In this document: positions 1-7,863 of the stretch, piece after piece
Position numbering within the stretch: position 1 is the stretch's first letter
How the letters are laid out: each line of letters starts with the position of its first letter
Made by a program: the position numbers and the translations under genes
The notes under the pieces: generated by a model
Seen by the model: only the letters and a program-made list of their open reading frames with translations
Databases searched by the model: none
What the model was told of the DNA's origin: nothing
Source: an uncultured Acidobacteriota bacterium
GTDB taxonomy: Bacteria > Acidobacteriota > Thermoanaerobaculia > Gp7-AA8
Reading direction: 5' to 3'
Length of the DNA stretch: 12,331 nt
NCBI GenBank assembly: GCA_946887105.1
Contig: CAMPKJ010000146.1
Span: 1 to 12,331, forward strand

Positions 1-24
1 GTCCGCGGTCATCAGCACTCTCAT
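1..24 (-). CDS. Start of a probable glycosyltransferase (partial, runs off the left edge)
   Basis: Only the first eight codons are inside the window, reading MRVLMTAD. The ATG overlaps the stop of the Gfo/Idh gene as ATGA. A Shine-Dalgarno-like GGAG lies 8 bases upstream, inside that gene. From memory, this N-terminus is typical of GT-B (family 4 type) glycosyltransferases in polysaccharide clusters, where a first beta strand runs into the nucleotide-binding fold. Position at the end of a sugar-nucleotide operon fits that role. Eight residues cannot prove a family, so the product is an inference. The existence of a coupled gene here is better supported than its identity. Confidence 0.5.
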
Positions 25-1046
25 GCGGAGATCTCCAGCGGACGCGGACGGCATTCGTGCAGCTCGTACACGCTGTCGAGGACGCGCGCGACGTCTTCGA
101 GCGACGCGATCGACTCATCGAACTGCCGGGACTGCGCGAGCTGCGACGTCCACGCCACTGCGGCGCGTCCGCCCCAAGCGTCGGGAGGGGAGGCGAGGGT
201 CTGCCGCGCCGTTTTCTCGAAACGCTCGGCGGTGAAGTCGTAGAACGATCCGTTCTCGTTGCGCATCGACACGGCGCCGCGCGTTCCGTAGAACGTGGTT
301 CGGATCTCCGCATCGCAACCGGCGGAGAGGTTCCACGAGCACGCCACCCGGATCGCCGCGCCGCTTTCGAGCTCGATGTCGAGCAGCGCGTGATCCTCGA
401 CGGCGGAGCCGTCACGCACGAACGACGTCCCGTGCGCGAACAGCCGCCCGTCCACCGAGCGGACGCGCGCATCGTTGAACATCCACAGGCCGAGATCGAC
501 GAGATGGATGCCGAGGTCGATCAGACAGCCGCCGCCTGACTGGCGTGCGTCGTAGAACCATGGCTTGTCGGGACCGTACGCGTTGTGGAACACGAGATCG
601 GCCGCATAGAGCGCGCCGATGCTTCCGGCGGCGATCTCCCGCCGCATCGCCTCGACCGCGGCCGTGTGGCGATACGACAGATCGACGCCGAGGAGCCGGC
701 CGGCGCTGCGCGCGGCGGCGATGACGCGCTGCGTTTCATCGGCGGAGCGGCCCAGCGGCTTCTGGCAGAAGACGGCCACTCCGCGTTCGAGCGCGGCGAT
801 GCATTGTTCCGCGTGCAGCGCGCTCGGCGTCGCGATCACGACGCCGTCAAGATCGAGTGCGAGCAACTCTTCGAGCGACGTCGCGATGCGCGCTTTGGGA
901 CCGAGCGAAGACGCGGCGTCGGCCGCGAGCGCGGGCGTCGCATCGGCGATTGCCACGACGTCCGCCTCACCGCTTTCGACGATCGCGTTCATGCGGTGGC
1001 GGCCGATCCATCCGACGCCGAGAAAACCCAGGCGCGGACGCGTCAT
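21..1046 (-). CDS. Gfo/Idh/MocA-family NAD(P)-dependent sugar oxidoreductase
   Basis: Cytoplasmic dehydrogenase of 341 residues, the usual size for this family, probably oxidising or reducing a (nucleotide-)sugar. The N-terminal Rossmann domain (about 1-120) opens with G10-V-G12-W-I-G15. The family's EKP signature appears as Q95-K96-P97: the catalytic lysine is kept but the preceding glutamate is glutamine. The C-terminal alpha/beta domain carries the G171-G-G stretch followed by D177 and H181, the expected substrate and catalytic residues. The start overlaps the upstream alcohol dehydrogenase stop as ATGA, and the stop overlaps the next gene the same way, so the gene sits inside a coupled operon. 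Neighbouring epimerases make a polysaccharide sugar substrate most likely. The exact substrate cannot be read from sequence. Confidence 0.93.
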   Translation of the reverse strand: MTRPRLGFLGVGWIGRHRMNAIVESGEADVVAIADATPALAADAASSLGPKARIATSLEELLALDLDGVVIATPSALHAEQCIAALERGVAVFCQKPLGRSADETQRVIAAARSAGRLLGVDLSYRHTAAVEAMRREIAAGSIGALYAADLVFHNAYGPDKPWFYDARQSGGGCLIDLGIHLVDLGLWMFNDARVRSVDGRLFAHGTSFVRDGSAVEDHALLDIELESGAAIRVACSWNLSAGCDAEIRTTFYGTRGAVSMRNENGSFYDFTAERFEKTARQTLASPPDAWGGRAAVAWTSQLAQSRQFDESIASLEDVARVLDSVYELHECRPRPLEISA

Positions 1047-1969
1047 ACCGTCACCACCGCCTTGACGAAGCCGTCGGGACGTTCCTCCAGCGCCCGGAAC
1101 GCGCGTTCGATGCGCGGGAGCGGGTAGGGTGTGTAGAGCTTCTCGACGTGCAGGCGTCCGGATGCGACCGCATCGATCGCGTCGCGCATCCCGCGCACAT
1201 AGGCCGCGCGCTCGCGCTCGTGCGCGTTCACGACGTCCAGTCCCTTCCAGTTCCAGAGCTGCATGTCGACGGTGCGATGTCCGTCCTGGTGATAGCCGGC
1301 GATGATCAACCGGCCGCGCTCGCGCACGATCCTGCTCGCGAGATCGAGCGGTTCCTGCAGGCCGGTCGCTTCGATGACGCGATCGCAGGCGAGTGGCGCG
1401 AGCTGCGGTTCATCGTCGATCGGAATCGTGGTCTGCGCGCCGAAGTCCCGCGCCACGTCGAGCGCGAATCTGCGGCGCGAGATGGCGATCACGCGCGCGC
1501 CTGCATCCGCGGCCAGGCGGACCAGGATCGCGCCGAGAAATCCGATGCCGATGACCGCGACCGATTGTCCGGCGGCGATGTCGCTCCTGCGAAACGCATT
1601 CATCGCGCAGGCGATGGCCTCGCCCGGAAAGAGGCGGCCGTCGAGCGACTCGGGAAGTACGACCACTCCGTCCGCCGGAGCGAGGTCGTGCTCCGCGAAG
1701 GCGTTGTTGGAGAGAAACGCCACGCGCTGTCCGATCCTGAGATCCGCAACATCCTCCCCGATGGCGTCGATGATTCCCCAGCCCTCGTGTCCCGGCGATC
1801 CGGGCGCGGCGGGATATTGGAACCACGAGCGTCCCTGCCACACCGGCAGGCTCGATGCGCAGACGCCGCTCCCTTCGACGGCGACGCGCACTTCATGCGC
1901 TGAGGGTTGCGGCACCGGCACGCGCGCCACGGAGATTTGACGGGATGCGCCGATGACCGCGGCATTCAT
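1043..1969 (-). CDS. Zinc-type medium-chain alcohol dehydrogenase, lacking the structural-zinc lobe
   Basis: NAD(P)-dependent alcohol/polyol dehydrogenase of the MDR superfamily, 308 residues. Likely catalytic-zinc ligands are C37 in GVCASSL, H61-E62 in PGHEGWG, and C121 in IACAMNAF. The Rossmann nucleotide site is G141-I-G143-F-L-G146. The four-cysteine structural-zinc loop normally found near residues 95-110 is absent, which explains the short length (family often 340-360). I place the start at the ATG at 1969 because it forms ATGA with the upstream epimerase stop and gives a normal MDR N-terminus. A longer reading frame up to 2068 adds only low-complexity residues overlapping the epimerase. 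It pairs with the adjacent Gfo/Idh gene, probably acting in the same modified-sugar pathway. Substrate unknown. Confidence 0.9.
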   Translation of the reverse strand: MNAAVIGASRQISVARVPVPQPSAHEVRVAVEGSGVCASSLPVWQGRSWFQYPAAPGSPGHEGWGIIDAIGEDVADLRIGQRVAFLSNNAFAEHDLAPADGVVVLPESLDGRLFPGEAIACAMNAFRRSDIAAGQSVAVIGIGFLGAILVRLAADAGARVIAISRRRFALDVARDFGAQTTIPIDDEPQLAPLACDRVIEATGLQEPLDLASRIVRERGRLIIAGYHQDGHRTVDMQLWNWKGLDVVNAHERERAAYVRGMRDAIDAVASGRLHVEKLYTPYPLPRIERAFRALEERPDGFVKAVVTV

Positions 1970-3069
1970 TGCGCGGCCACCGTCTGGCTTTGCGGCTGCA
2001 CGACCTCCGGCGCGCCGCGAAACGCCCGCACGACCGGACGCCGGCCCGGACGGGATGCGAGCAACCATTCATGAAGAAGGCGCACGCCCTGCCGCGCGCC
2101 GGTTTGCGGCGACCAGCCGGTGGCGTCGCCGAACGCGCGCGTGTCCGAAACGTAGTAGCGCTGATCGCCGCGGCGCCACTCATCGAACGCGACCTCGGGA
2201 CGGCGTCCGTCGAGAGTCTCGATCATGTCCAGCAGATCGAGCAGGCTGATCGCGTTCGCCGGTCCGCCGCCGATGTTGAAGGCGCGGCCGGAGATGGTGG
2301 CCATGTTCGTCTGCGCGAGCAGAAACGCGTCCACGAGATCGCCCGCGTAAAGGATGTCCCGCACTTGACGGCCGTCGCCGTACAACGTGATCGGCCGCCC
2401 TTCGATGGCGCGGATCAGGAAATGCGCGACCCATCCCTGATCTTCGGTTCCGAACTGATGCGGGCCGTAAATGCAGCTCATCCGGAAGACGGCCGCCGGG
2501 ATGCCGTACGAGCGGGAGTAATCGAGCACGTACTGGTCGGCGGCTCCCTTCGAACAGCCGTACGGGCTGTGGAAGTCGAGCGCGCGATCCTCGCCCAGTC
2601 CGCGTTCCGGACCGCGCACCTCGGCGGGCTGGTAGCGCCGGCCCACGGCCTGGAGGCGCATTTCGTCGAGTGCGCCGTACACCTTGTTCGTGGAGGTGAA
2701 CACGATCGGCGGAGGCGTACGCCGGCGCCGGATCGCCTCGAGCACATTCAGCGTGCCGCGCGCGTTGATCTCGAAGTCCTCGCGCGGATCGGTGAGGCTG
2801 GTCGTCACCGCCACCTGCGCGGAGAAGTGAAAGACCTGCGACGCTCCGCGCACGGCGCGCGCGACCAGCCGCGAGTTGCGAATGTCCGCCACTTCGACGT
2901 CGACGAGATCGCCGTGCGTCGCGCGCAGATACTCGAGGTTCTGTTCCACGCCGCTGCGCGAGAGGTTGTCGTAGAGCAGCACGCGCTGTCCGCCGGCGAG
3001 CAGCCGGTCGGCGAGATTGGTTCCGATGAAGCCGCAGCCTCCGGTGATGAGAACGTGCTGTCCTCTCAT
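1966..3069 (-). CDS. NAD-dependent sugar epimerase, CDP-tyvelose/paratose 2-epimerase-like
   Basis: Extended short-chain dehydrogenase of 367 residues acting on a nucleotide sugar in the cytoplasm. The NAD site is G10-G-C-G-F-I-G16. The active site has T127 in STNKVYG plus Y170 and K174 in the YGCSK motif. The stretch [16 protein letters not shown] and the later [13 protein letters not shown] and AFNIGG blocks match my memory of CDP-paratose/CDP-tyvelose 2-epimerases (RfbE/Tyv) more closely than UDP-glucose 4-epimerases. No CDP-glucose dehydratase or paratose synthase is in the window, so the true substrate may differ. The start at 3069 is chosen because it makes ATGA with the upstream stop and has AGAGGA about 8 bases before it. 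A much longer frame upstream only overlaps the preceding gene. Confidence 0.88.
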   Translation of the reverse strand: MRGQHVLITGGCGFIGTNLADRLLAGGQRVLLYDNLSRSGVEQNLEYLRATHGDLVDVEVADIRNSRLVARAVRGASQVFHFSAQVAVTTSLTDPREDFEINARGTLNVLEAIRRRRTPPPIVFTSTNKVYGALDEMRLQAVGRRYQPAEVRGPERGLGEDRALDFHSPYGCSKGAADQYVLDYSRSYGIPAAVFRMSCIYGPHQFGTEDQGWVAHFLIRAIEGRPITLYGDGRQVRDILYAGDLVDAFLLAQTNMATISGRAFNIGGGPANAISLLDLLDMIETLDGRRPEVAFDEWRRGDQRYYVSDTRAFGDATGWSPQTGARQGVRLLHEWLLASRPGRRPVVRAFRGAPEVVQPQSQTVAAQ

Positions 3070-4184
3070 ACCGTGAGTCCTCTCGCCGCCAGCTCCGCGC
3101 TCGCTTCGGCAACGCGGTCGATCGCGACCTGACCCTCGAGCCAGCTCGCCAGCGAGGCCAGTCCTTCTTCGAAGTCGACCTCCGGTTTGTAGCCGAGGAG
3201 CTCGCGCGCCAGCGTGATGTCGGCAAAGCAATGGCGGATGTCGCCCATCCGGTACTTGTTCGTCACCTCGGGCTCGATGTGCTGCCGGCCGAGCGCATCG
3301 GCGACGCGCTCGGCGATCTCGCGCACGCTGTAGTTGCGGCCACTGCCGATGTTGAAGACCTGTCCCGCCGCCGCCGGCACTTCCAGCGAGAGGCGGCACG
3401 CGCGCGCGACGTCGTGAACGTGCACGAAATCGCGCCGCTGGTGCCCGTCTTCATTGATGAGCGGCGGCTTGTCGTTGAGCAGGCGCGCGGCGAAGATGGC
3501 CAGCACTCCCGTGTACGGATTCGACAGCGCCTGCCGCGGTCCGTAGATGTTGAAGAAGCGCAGCGCGACGGTCGGGATGTTGTAGCTCTTTCCGATCATC
3601 AGGCACATCCGCTCCTGATCGAACTTCGAGAGCGCGTAGACGGAGGCGAGGGAAGGCGCCTTCGTCTCAGGCGTTGCGATCGGCGTCAGCGGCTCGCCTT
3701 GATCGGTGGACAACTCCCACTCGTGCGCGCGCAACTGCTCGAGCGTGCGGCACGCATCCGCGACGAGCTGGCCGCCGGCGGTCTGGTAGAGCCCTTCGCC
3801 ATACAGGCTCATGCTCGACGCGACGATCAACCGTTCCACCGGTTTCTCGATCAGTGCTTCGAGGAGCACCGCCGTGCCGCCGTTGTTGACGTCGGTGTAG
3901 CGCTTCACCTCGTACATGCTCTGGCCGACGCCGACGAGCGCGGCCAGATGAAAGACCGCGTCGACGCCGTCGAGCGCCTTGCGGACGACGTCGCGGTCGC
4001 GGATGTCGCCTACGATCAGCTCGACTTCTTCATCGAGATACTCCGGACGTTTCCCTTCTCCGTGGACCTGGGGTGCGAGATTGTCGAGCGCGCGAACTTC
4101 GTGACCGCCGCGGAGCAGTTCGTCGGCCAGATGCGAACCGATGAATCCCGCGCCGCCGGTGATCAGTACTTTTTTCTTCTTCAT
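3066..4184 (-). CDS. NAD-dependent sugar epimerase, dTDP-L-rhamnose 4-epimerase-like
   Basis: Extended short-chain dehydrogenase of 372 residues that should interconvert nucleotide-sugar epimers. The NAD site is G10-G-A-G-F-I-G16. Catalytic residues are S124 in SSMSLYGEG and Y183/K187 in YALSK. A long insertion between them (about 132-180, with C145) and the VGVGQSMYE block recall, from memory, dTDP-L-rhamnose 4-epimerase-type proteins (WbiB-like) that form dTDP-6-deoxy-L-talose; this is suggestive only. The start is the ATG at 4184, preceded by GAGGAG and followed at once by the NAD-binding strand; the longer frame to 4823 is antisense to another gene. It appears to be the first gene of the operon, and its stop overlaps the next start as ATGA. 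Confidence 0.88.
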   Translation of the reverse strand: MKKKKVLITGGAGFIGSHLADELLRGGHEVRALDNLAPQVHGEGKRPEYLDEEVELIVGDIRDRDVVRKALDGVDAVFHLAALVGVGQSMYEVKRYTDVNNGGTAVLLEALIEKPVERLIVASSMSLYGEGLYQTAGGQLVADACRTLEQLRAHEWELSTDQGEPLTPIATPETKAPSLASVYALSKFDQERMCLMIGKSYNIPTVALRFFNIYGPRQALSNPYTGVLAIFAARLLNDKPPLINEDGHQRRDFVHVHDVARACRLSLEVPAAAGQVFNIGSGRNYSVREIAERVADALGRQHIEPEVTNKYRMGDIRHCFADITLARELLGYKPEVDFEEGLASLASWLEGQVAIDRVAEASAELAARGLTV

Positions 4185-4349
4185 GTCTCCTCTTTTTTCG
4201 GGACCCGGCCGACCTCGTGCGCTGTTTTTTTCAGCCCTCAGCACGCTTCCGCACAAAGCAATACGCTTGCCTGCGCTTTTGCGAACTGTGCAATAGGCAA
4301 GTGGTGCAATCGGAATCGCGGCCGCGGTTTTGTGTACTCTCCGCAGACG
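4185..4349. promoter_or_regulatory. Divergent intergenic region with repeat-rich candidate operator
   Basis: These 165 bases separate the polysaccharide operon from the divergent unknown gene and must hold promoters for one or both. CTTGCCT at 4266-4272 is matched by its reverse complement AGGCAAG at 4295-4301. Between them, TTGC-N7-GCAA spans 4279-4293. GTGCAAT occurs twice, at 4288-4294 and 4304-4310. The segment is less GC-rich than the flanking genes. No convincing -35/-10 pair stands out on either strand. Regulation from this region is an inference from position and symmetry. Confidence 0.35.
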
Positions 4350-5399
4350 ATGAAGAAGGTCTTGGTGCTCGTCGCCGCACTCGCTCTCGTCGCATGGGTC
4401 ATCTCGTGGTTCCGCGTTCCGGATGTCGTTGCCACGTCGGCGGCGCGGCCGTGGCCGGGAGGAATGGGAACGCTCGACTCCGTCGCCGCGCGCTTGCCGG
4501 CGCTGCAGGCGAACGATGCATCGGTGAAGCTGACCGCGCTCGCGAATGCGCTGCCGAAGAACGAAGCGGCCGACGCATTCGTGGCGCGCGAGATCGCGCG
4601 CGGCGAGCTCACCATCGGCGCGCCGCCGCCGCTTCCCGACGTCACCGCGATCCGCGAGCTGGTGCTGCGCGAGCCGATCGTCTGGGCGCGCCGCGACGGA
4701 ATCGGCGGCGATGACGATACGCAGACGAGGCGCACGGCGCAGATGACGATCGCGCGAGCGCTGGTCGCCAGCGCGCTGGCGAAAGCGCGCGCAAACGATC
4801 CGGCGGCGTGGGAGGACCTGCACGCCGTCTGGAAGCTCGCACGCTCACTCGATGGGCATCCGCAGATGATGGCGCAAACGGCCGCGCTGACGATGGGGCG
4901 CATGATCAACGCGGTGGCCTGGAAGATGCCGCTGCCGGCGCCGGCGTGGCTCGCCGAGCTGCAGGCGCGCGACAACGTGCAACCGCTGCTCGAGGCCTTT
5001 CAGTATCAGACCGCGTCGTACTGGAAAGACGGCGCGCAGATGTTCCCGACGAAGTGGCTCGCGACGTCTGTCGATCACGATCGCCTCATCGCCGACGAGG
5101 TGTTCAAGAACACCCGGTGCGACGTGAACGTGCGCATGAATCAGCTGGGGACGGACCTTTCCTCCGTCTGGCGCCGCGCGTTCCGCTACCGCGCAGAGCG
5201 CGAGGCGACCGCGAACGCGCTGCGCGTGCGCGAGGGAACGTCGATCGATTCCGCATCGCGCTGCAGCGACGGCGGCTGGACGTTCGACGGCACGACACTG
5301 CGCTTCAGCCGCGAGATCGCCACCGCCCCGCCGGACCGGCCGATGCCGCTGGTGTTGCAGGTGAAGCCAACGGCCGCTGCCGCGCTCACCGCAGATTGA
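4350..5399 (+). CDS. Membrane-anchored protein of unknown function
   Basis: 349 residues, family not recognised. Residues 3-20 form a hydrophobic helix ([18 protein letters not shown]) after a Lys-Lys start with no clear signal-peptidase site, suggesting a signal anchor with the rest in the periplasm. The body is Ala/Arg-rich and mainly helical (about 40-245), with motifs such as LDGHPQMM and [15 protein letters not shown]. Two cysteines in the C-terminal third (in TRCDV and SRCSD) could form a disulfide, and the last 70 residues look more beta-like. The ATG at 4350 is favoured because the hydrophobic helix begins there, but no good Shine-Dalgarno precedes it; an in-frame GTG at 4332 is an alternative. 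It lies alone between two minus-strand operons, and its last 14 bases overlap the end of the fibre operon. Confidence 0.8.
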   Translation: MKKVLVLVAALALVAWVISWFRVPDVVATSAARPWPGGMGTLDSVAARLPALQANDASVKLTALANALPKNEAADAFVAREIARGELTIGAPPPLPDVTAIRELVLREPIVWARRDGIGGDDDTQTRRTAQMTIARALVASALAKARANDPAAWEDLHAVWKLARSLDGHPQMMAQTAALTMGRMINAVAWKMPLPAPAWLAELQARDNVQPLLEAFQYQTASYWKDGAQMFPTKWLATSVDHDRLIADEVFKNTRCDVNVRMNQLGTDLSSVWRRAFRYRAEREATANALRVREGTSIDSASRCSDGGWTFDGTTLRFSREIATAPPDRPMPLVLQVKPTAAAALTAD

Positions 5400-7863
5400 C
5401 GTCGTTGAGAACGGTCGGCTCGTCCGGCAGCGTCACCTGCTGCTGGAGGACGCGCCCGCCGAGCCGCGCGCGCAGCGTGAAGCTGCCGGCGGGAAGTGAG
5501 CGGATCGAGTAGCGCCCGTCGGCCGCGACGGGAACCTGCCGCGCGAGCGGATCGACGGTGATGGACGTGACACCGGGCGTCGCGCGTCCGCTGATGCTGC
5601 GGTTGGCGCGGAGCTGCAACGAAACGCTGAGCGGCTCGGCGCGATCGAGGCGCACGAGCTGCGCGGCGCCGGTCGAGAATCCCGGAGGAACGGACATCGC
5701 GTCGACGGCGAGATCCCATTCGCCCGGAGGCGCGGCGATGGAAAATCGCCCGTCGCCGGTGGAGGTCGCGGTGAATCGCGACGAGCCGCGCGTGACGGCG
5801 ATCATCACGCCGCCGACTCCTTCACCCGCATCGCTCACCACGCGGCCGATCAGGCGCGCGGGCGTGCGTGCGATCCCGAAGCGAACGACGTCACCGCTGT
5901 TCGCTTCGACGCGCGAAGGCGTGGTGAAAAACGCTCCTTCGATGTGCGGCACGCGCGCGGTCACGCGATGTGCTCCGCGGCTGATGCCGCTCACTTCGTA
6001 CGATCCGTCCTTCGACGTCTTCACGACGCGCGCGCCATCGACGTCGATCTCGGCGTCGGCCACTCCGCCTCCGTCCGGCGATCCGTCGAGGTCTTCGTCG
6101 ACGAACACCGATCCGCGGATCGTTCCACTGGCGCCGAACGAGGGAAGCTCGTCGAAACGATGGCGCAGGCCAATCTCGGCGATCGGCTGCTGCACTTCTT
6201 CCTGCCCGCGCCGTCGCGTGAGCCAGAGCGTGTACGACGCGAAGACGTCGGTCGATTCCGTGATGCGGCGCGAGCCGCTCAGCGTGGCGATGACCGTGTC
6301 GGTGCGCATGGCCACGGATTCCTGACGATTGAAGAGGAAGCGCGCGCGCAGCTGCGGCCGCGATGCGCCGGCGCCGAGCCACGCCATCTCCATCCCCGCC
6401 TGCGTGCGCACCGGCGCGAGCTCGACGGTCACGCCTTCGATGTAACCGAGCTCGATCAGCGCGCTGTTCTCGCGAAGAGCGCGGGCGATGTCGCCGGGAG
6501 TGGTGGCGGTGATGCCGAGGCGCTCGAGCGCGAGTGCGAGGTCGGGGCGCTCGCGGAAGATCAGCGCCAGCGTCGGCGCCTGTTCCTGATGATCGATGTA
6601 GGCCGTGCTGAAGAAGCGTCCCGCGGAGAGGCGTGCGGCGATGCGGAATCCATTGCCGCCGCGATTGGTCGAGGAATTCTCCGACCAGCGATAGACGCCG
6701 CTCACGCCGAAGCGGCCGGTGTCGAATTGCACGCCGGCGGGGATGATCAGGCTGCGGCTGCCCGCGAACGAGCCGTAGCCCGCGCCGCCGAGCAGCGAGA
6801 CGGAGTCGGTGAGGCGATAGCGTCCGTTCGCCGTTGCGCTCGCCGTGCGCTGCCGGAACGCGGGCAGGTCGAAGTCGTTCAGCGAGGCGCTCGCGTCGAT
6901 GGAGGTGCGTCCGAATGTTCCCGACCACGAGCCATCGGCGAACAGGCCGCGCTGCTGCCCCGGAGTGACGACGGCGAAGTCGCGCGGACGATAGCGGACG
7001 TCGAGACGCATCTGCTGTGTCTCGCGATTCAACACCAGCTGCGCGGCGGCGCCGACGGAGCCGTTGCTCGCGGCGAGCTCGCCACGCGCGCGCGTGTTCT
7101 CGTCGCGCGTGTAGTCGACCAGCAACGACCCGACCGTGCCTTGCACGCTCGGATAGGTGAACAGGCCCGGCGTGATGCGCCAGCGCGCGCTTGCGGGAAT
7201 GCTGTACGCCGCGCCGAGCACCGTCTGTCGCTCGGTCGGGATCAGGAAGGACTGGTACGCGGTGTACGCCGTGTAGCCCGCGTGCGCGCGCCAGCGGTCG
7301 TTGACGAAATGCAGGCCGCGCACGGTGGCCGTGTCGATCGTGAGCGGAGAGTGATCGATCACGCGATCGAGAAAGGTGAGCTCGTTCCTGCCGCGGAAGA
7401 TGCGGAAGGAGACCGACGGCAGGGTCACGCCCGCGCGCGAGGACTGCTTCTCTCCGTAGTGCGCGCTCTCGATGTGGAGCTGCGTCTGCCGGGTCGCGAG
7501 GTCGATCGACGCCTCGGTTTCTTTCTGCGCGGAGACGTAGCGCGTCTCGATCGTGCCGTTCGTGGGACCGCTTTGCCGGACCGGCGCGATCTGTCCGCGG
7601 CTCTCGACGGTGACGTCGAACACGGACTGTCCGGTCACGCTCAGGACGATCAGTTGCGTGGTGCCGGCGCTGCGTCCGAAGAGCGTGACCGTTCCGCCGT
7701 GCGCGGAGGCCTCGGCGATCGAGGCGTCGACGGTGTAGGCCGCCGTGGCGGCGAAGACCTGCATCACCTTCGAGTCGTGGACGCGAAGCGCGATCTTGCG
7801 ATTCGCCTGCGCGGCGGCGGCGCCGGCGGCGAGGCACGCGATCACGAAGGCGAGCTTCCTCAC
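5386..7863 (-). CDS. Usher-like outer-membrane barrel with secretin N-domain and C-terminal Cna-B-like repeats
   Basis: 825 residues, starting at GTG. A signal peptide (1-20, cut near AQA|N) leads to residues 21-87, which look like the pilus-assembly/secretin N-domain of CpaC-type proteins (strands ending [12 protein letters not shown] and VFDVTV). Residues about 150-575 are a long run of amphipathic strands with aromatic girdles, as in an outer-membrane barrel, interrupted by a helical segment near 430-475. The tail has an SdrD-B-like domain (578-664, [12 protein letters not shown]), a carboxypeptidase-regulatory-like domain (668-752) and a third related one (755-825). I see no cysteine after residue 10. 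GTGA overlap with the chaperone-like gene implies coupled translation. By context it probably exports or anchors the two small subunits. Classical usher motifs were not recognised, so the usher role is inferred; a non-secretory surface barrel is the alternative. Confidence 0.82.
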   Translation of the reverse strand: MRKLAFVIACLAAGAAAAQANRKIALRVHDSKVMQVFAATAAYTVDASIAEASAHGGTVTLFGRSAGTTQLIVLSVTGQSVFDVTVESRGQIAPVRQSGPTNGTIETRYVSAQKETEASIDLATRQTQLHIESAHYGEKQSSRAGVTLPSVSFRIFRGRNELTFLDRVIDHSPLTIDTATVRGLHFVNDRWRAHAGYTAYTAYQSFLIPTERQTVLGAAYSIPASARWRITPGLFTYPSVQGTVGSLLVDYTRDENTRARGELAASNGSVGAAAQLVLNRETQQMRLDVRYRPRDFAVVTPGQQRGLFADGSWSGTFGRTSIDASASLNDFDLPAFRQRTASATANGRYRLTDSVSLLGGAGYGSFAGSRSLIIPAGVQFDTGRFGVSGVYRWSENSSTNRGGNGFRIAARLSAGRFFSTAYIDHQEQAPTLALIFRERPDLALALERLGITATTPGDIARALRENSALIELGYIEGVTVELAPVRTQAGMEMAWLGAGASRPQLRARFLFNRQESVAMRTDTVIATLSGSRRITESTDVFASYTLWLTRRRGQEEVQQPIAEIGLRHRFDELPSFGASGTIRGSVFVDEDLDGSPDGGGVADAEIDVDGARVVKTSKDGSYEVSGISRGAHRVTARVPHIEGAFFTTPSRVEANSGDVVRFGIARTPARLIGRVVSDAGEGVGGVMIAVTRGSSRFTATSTGDGRFSIAAPPGEWDLAVDAMSVPPGFSTGAAQLVRLDRAEPLSVSLQLRANRSISGRATPGVTSITVDPLARQVPVAADGRYSIRSLPAGSFTLRARLGGRVLQQQVTLPDEPTVLNDVNLR

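Noticed and set aside
3231..4349. Long plus-strand open frame running into the membrane-anchored protein gene, which would give a 722-residue protein
   Set aside because: This part is antisense to the 4-epimerase-like gene and is open only because of high GC and its codon pattern. The hydrophobic start at 4350 fits the real N-terminus.
4302..4349. Sigma-70 promoter with TACTCT at 4335-4340 for the membrane-anchored protein
   Set aside because: Only three of six -10 positions match, and no acceptable -35 lies at normal spacing.
4185..4823. N-terminal extension of the 4-epimerase-like protein
   Set aside because: Arg-rich and antisense to the membrane-anchored protein gene. The ATG at 4184 has a ribosome site and leads directly into the NAD-binding strand.
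5891..7837. A 648-codon minus-strand frame inside the barrel gene
   Set aside because: Extremely Arg/His-rich out-of-frame translation of the same DNA, with no recognisable fold.
7834..7863. Lipoprotein signal (VIAC at residues 7-10) on the barrel protein
   Set aside because: The hydrophobic segment before the cysteine is too short for a lipobox signal, and a normal signal-peptidase site (AQA|N) follows.
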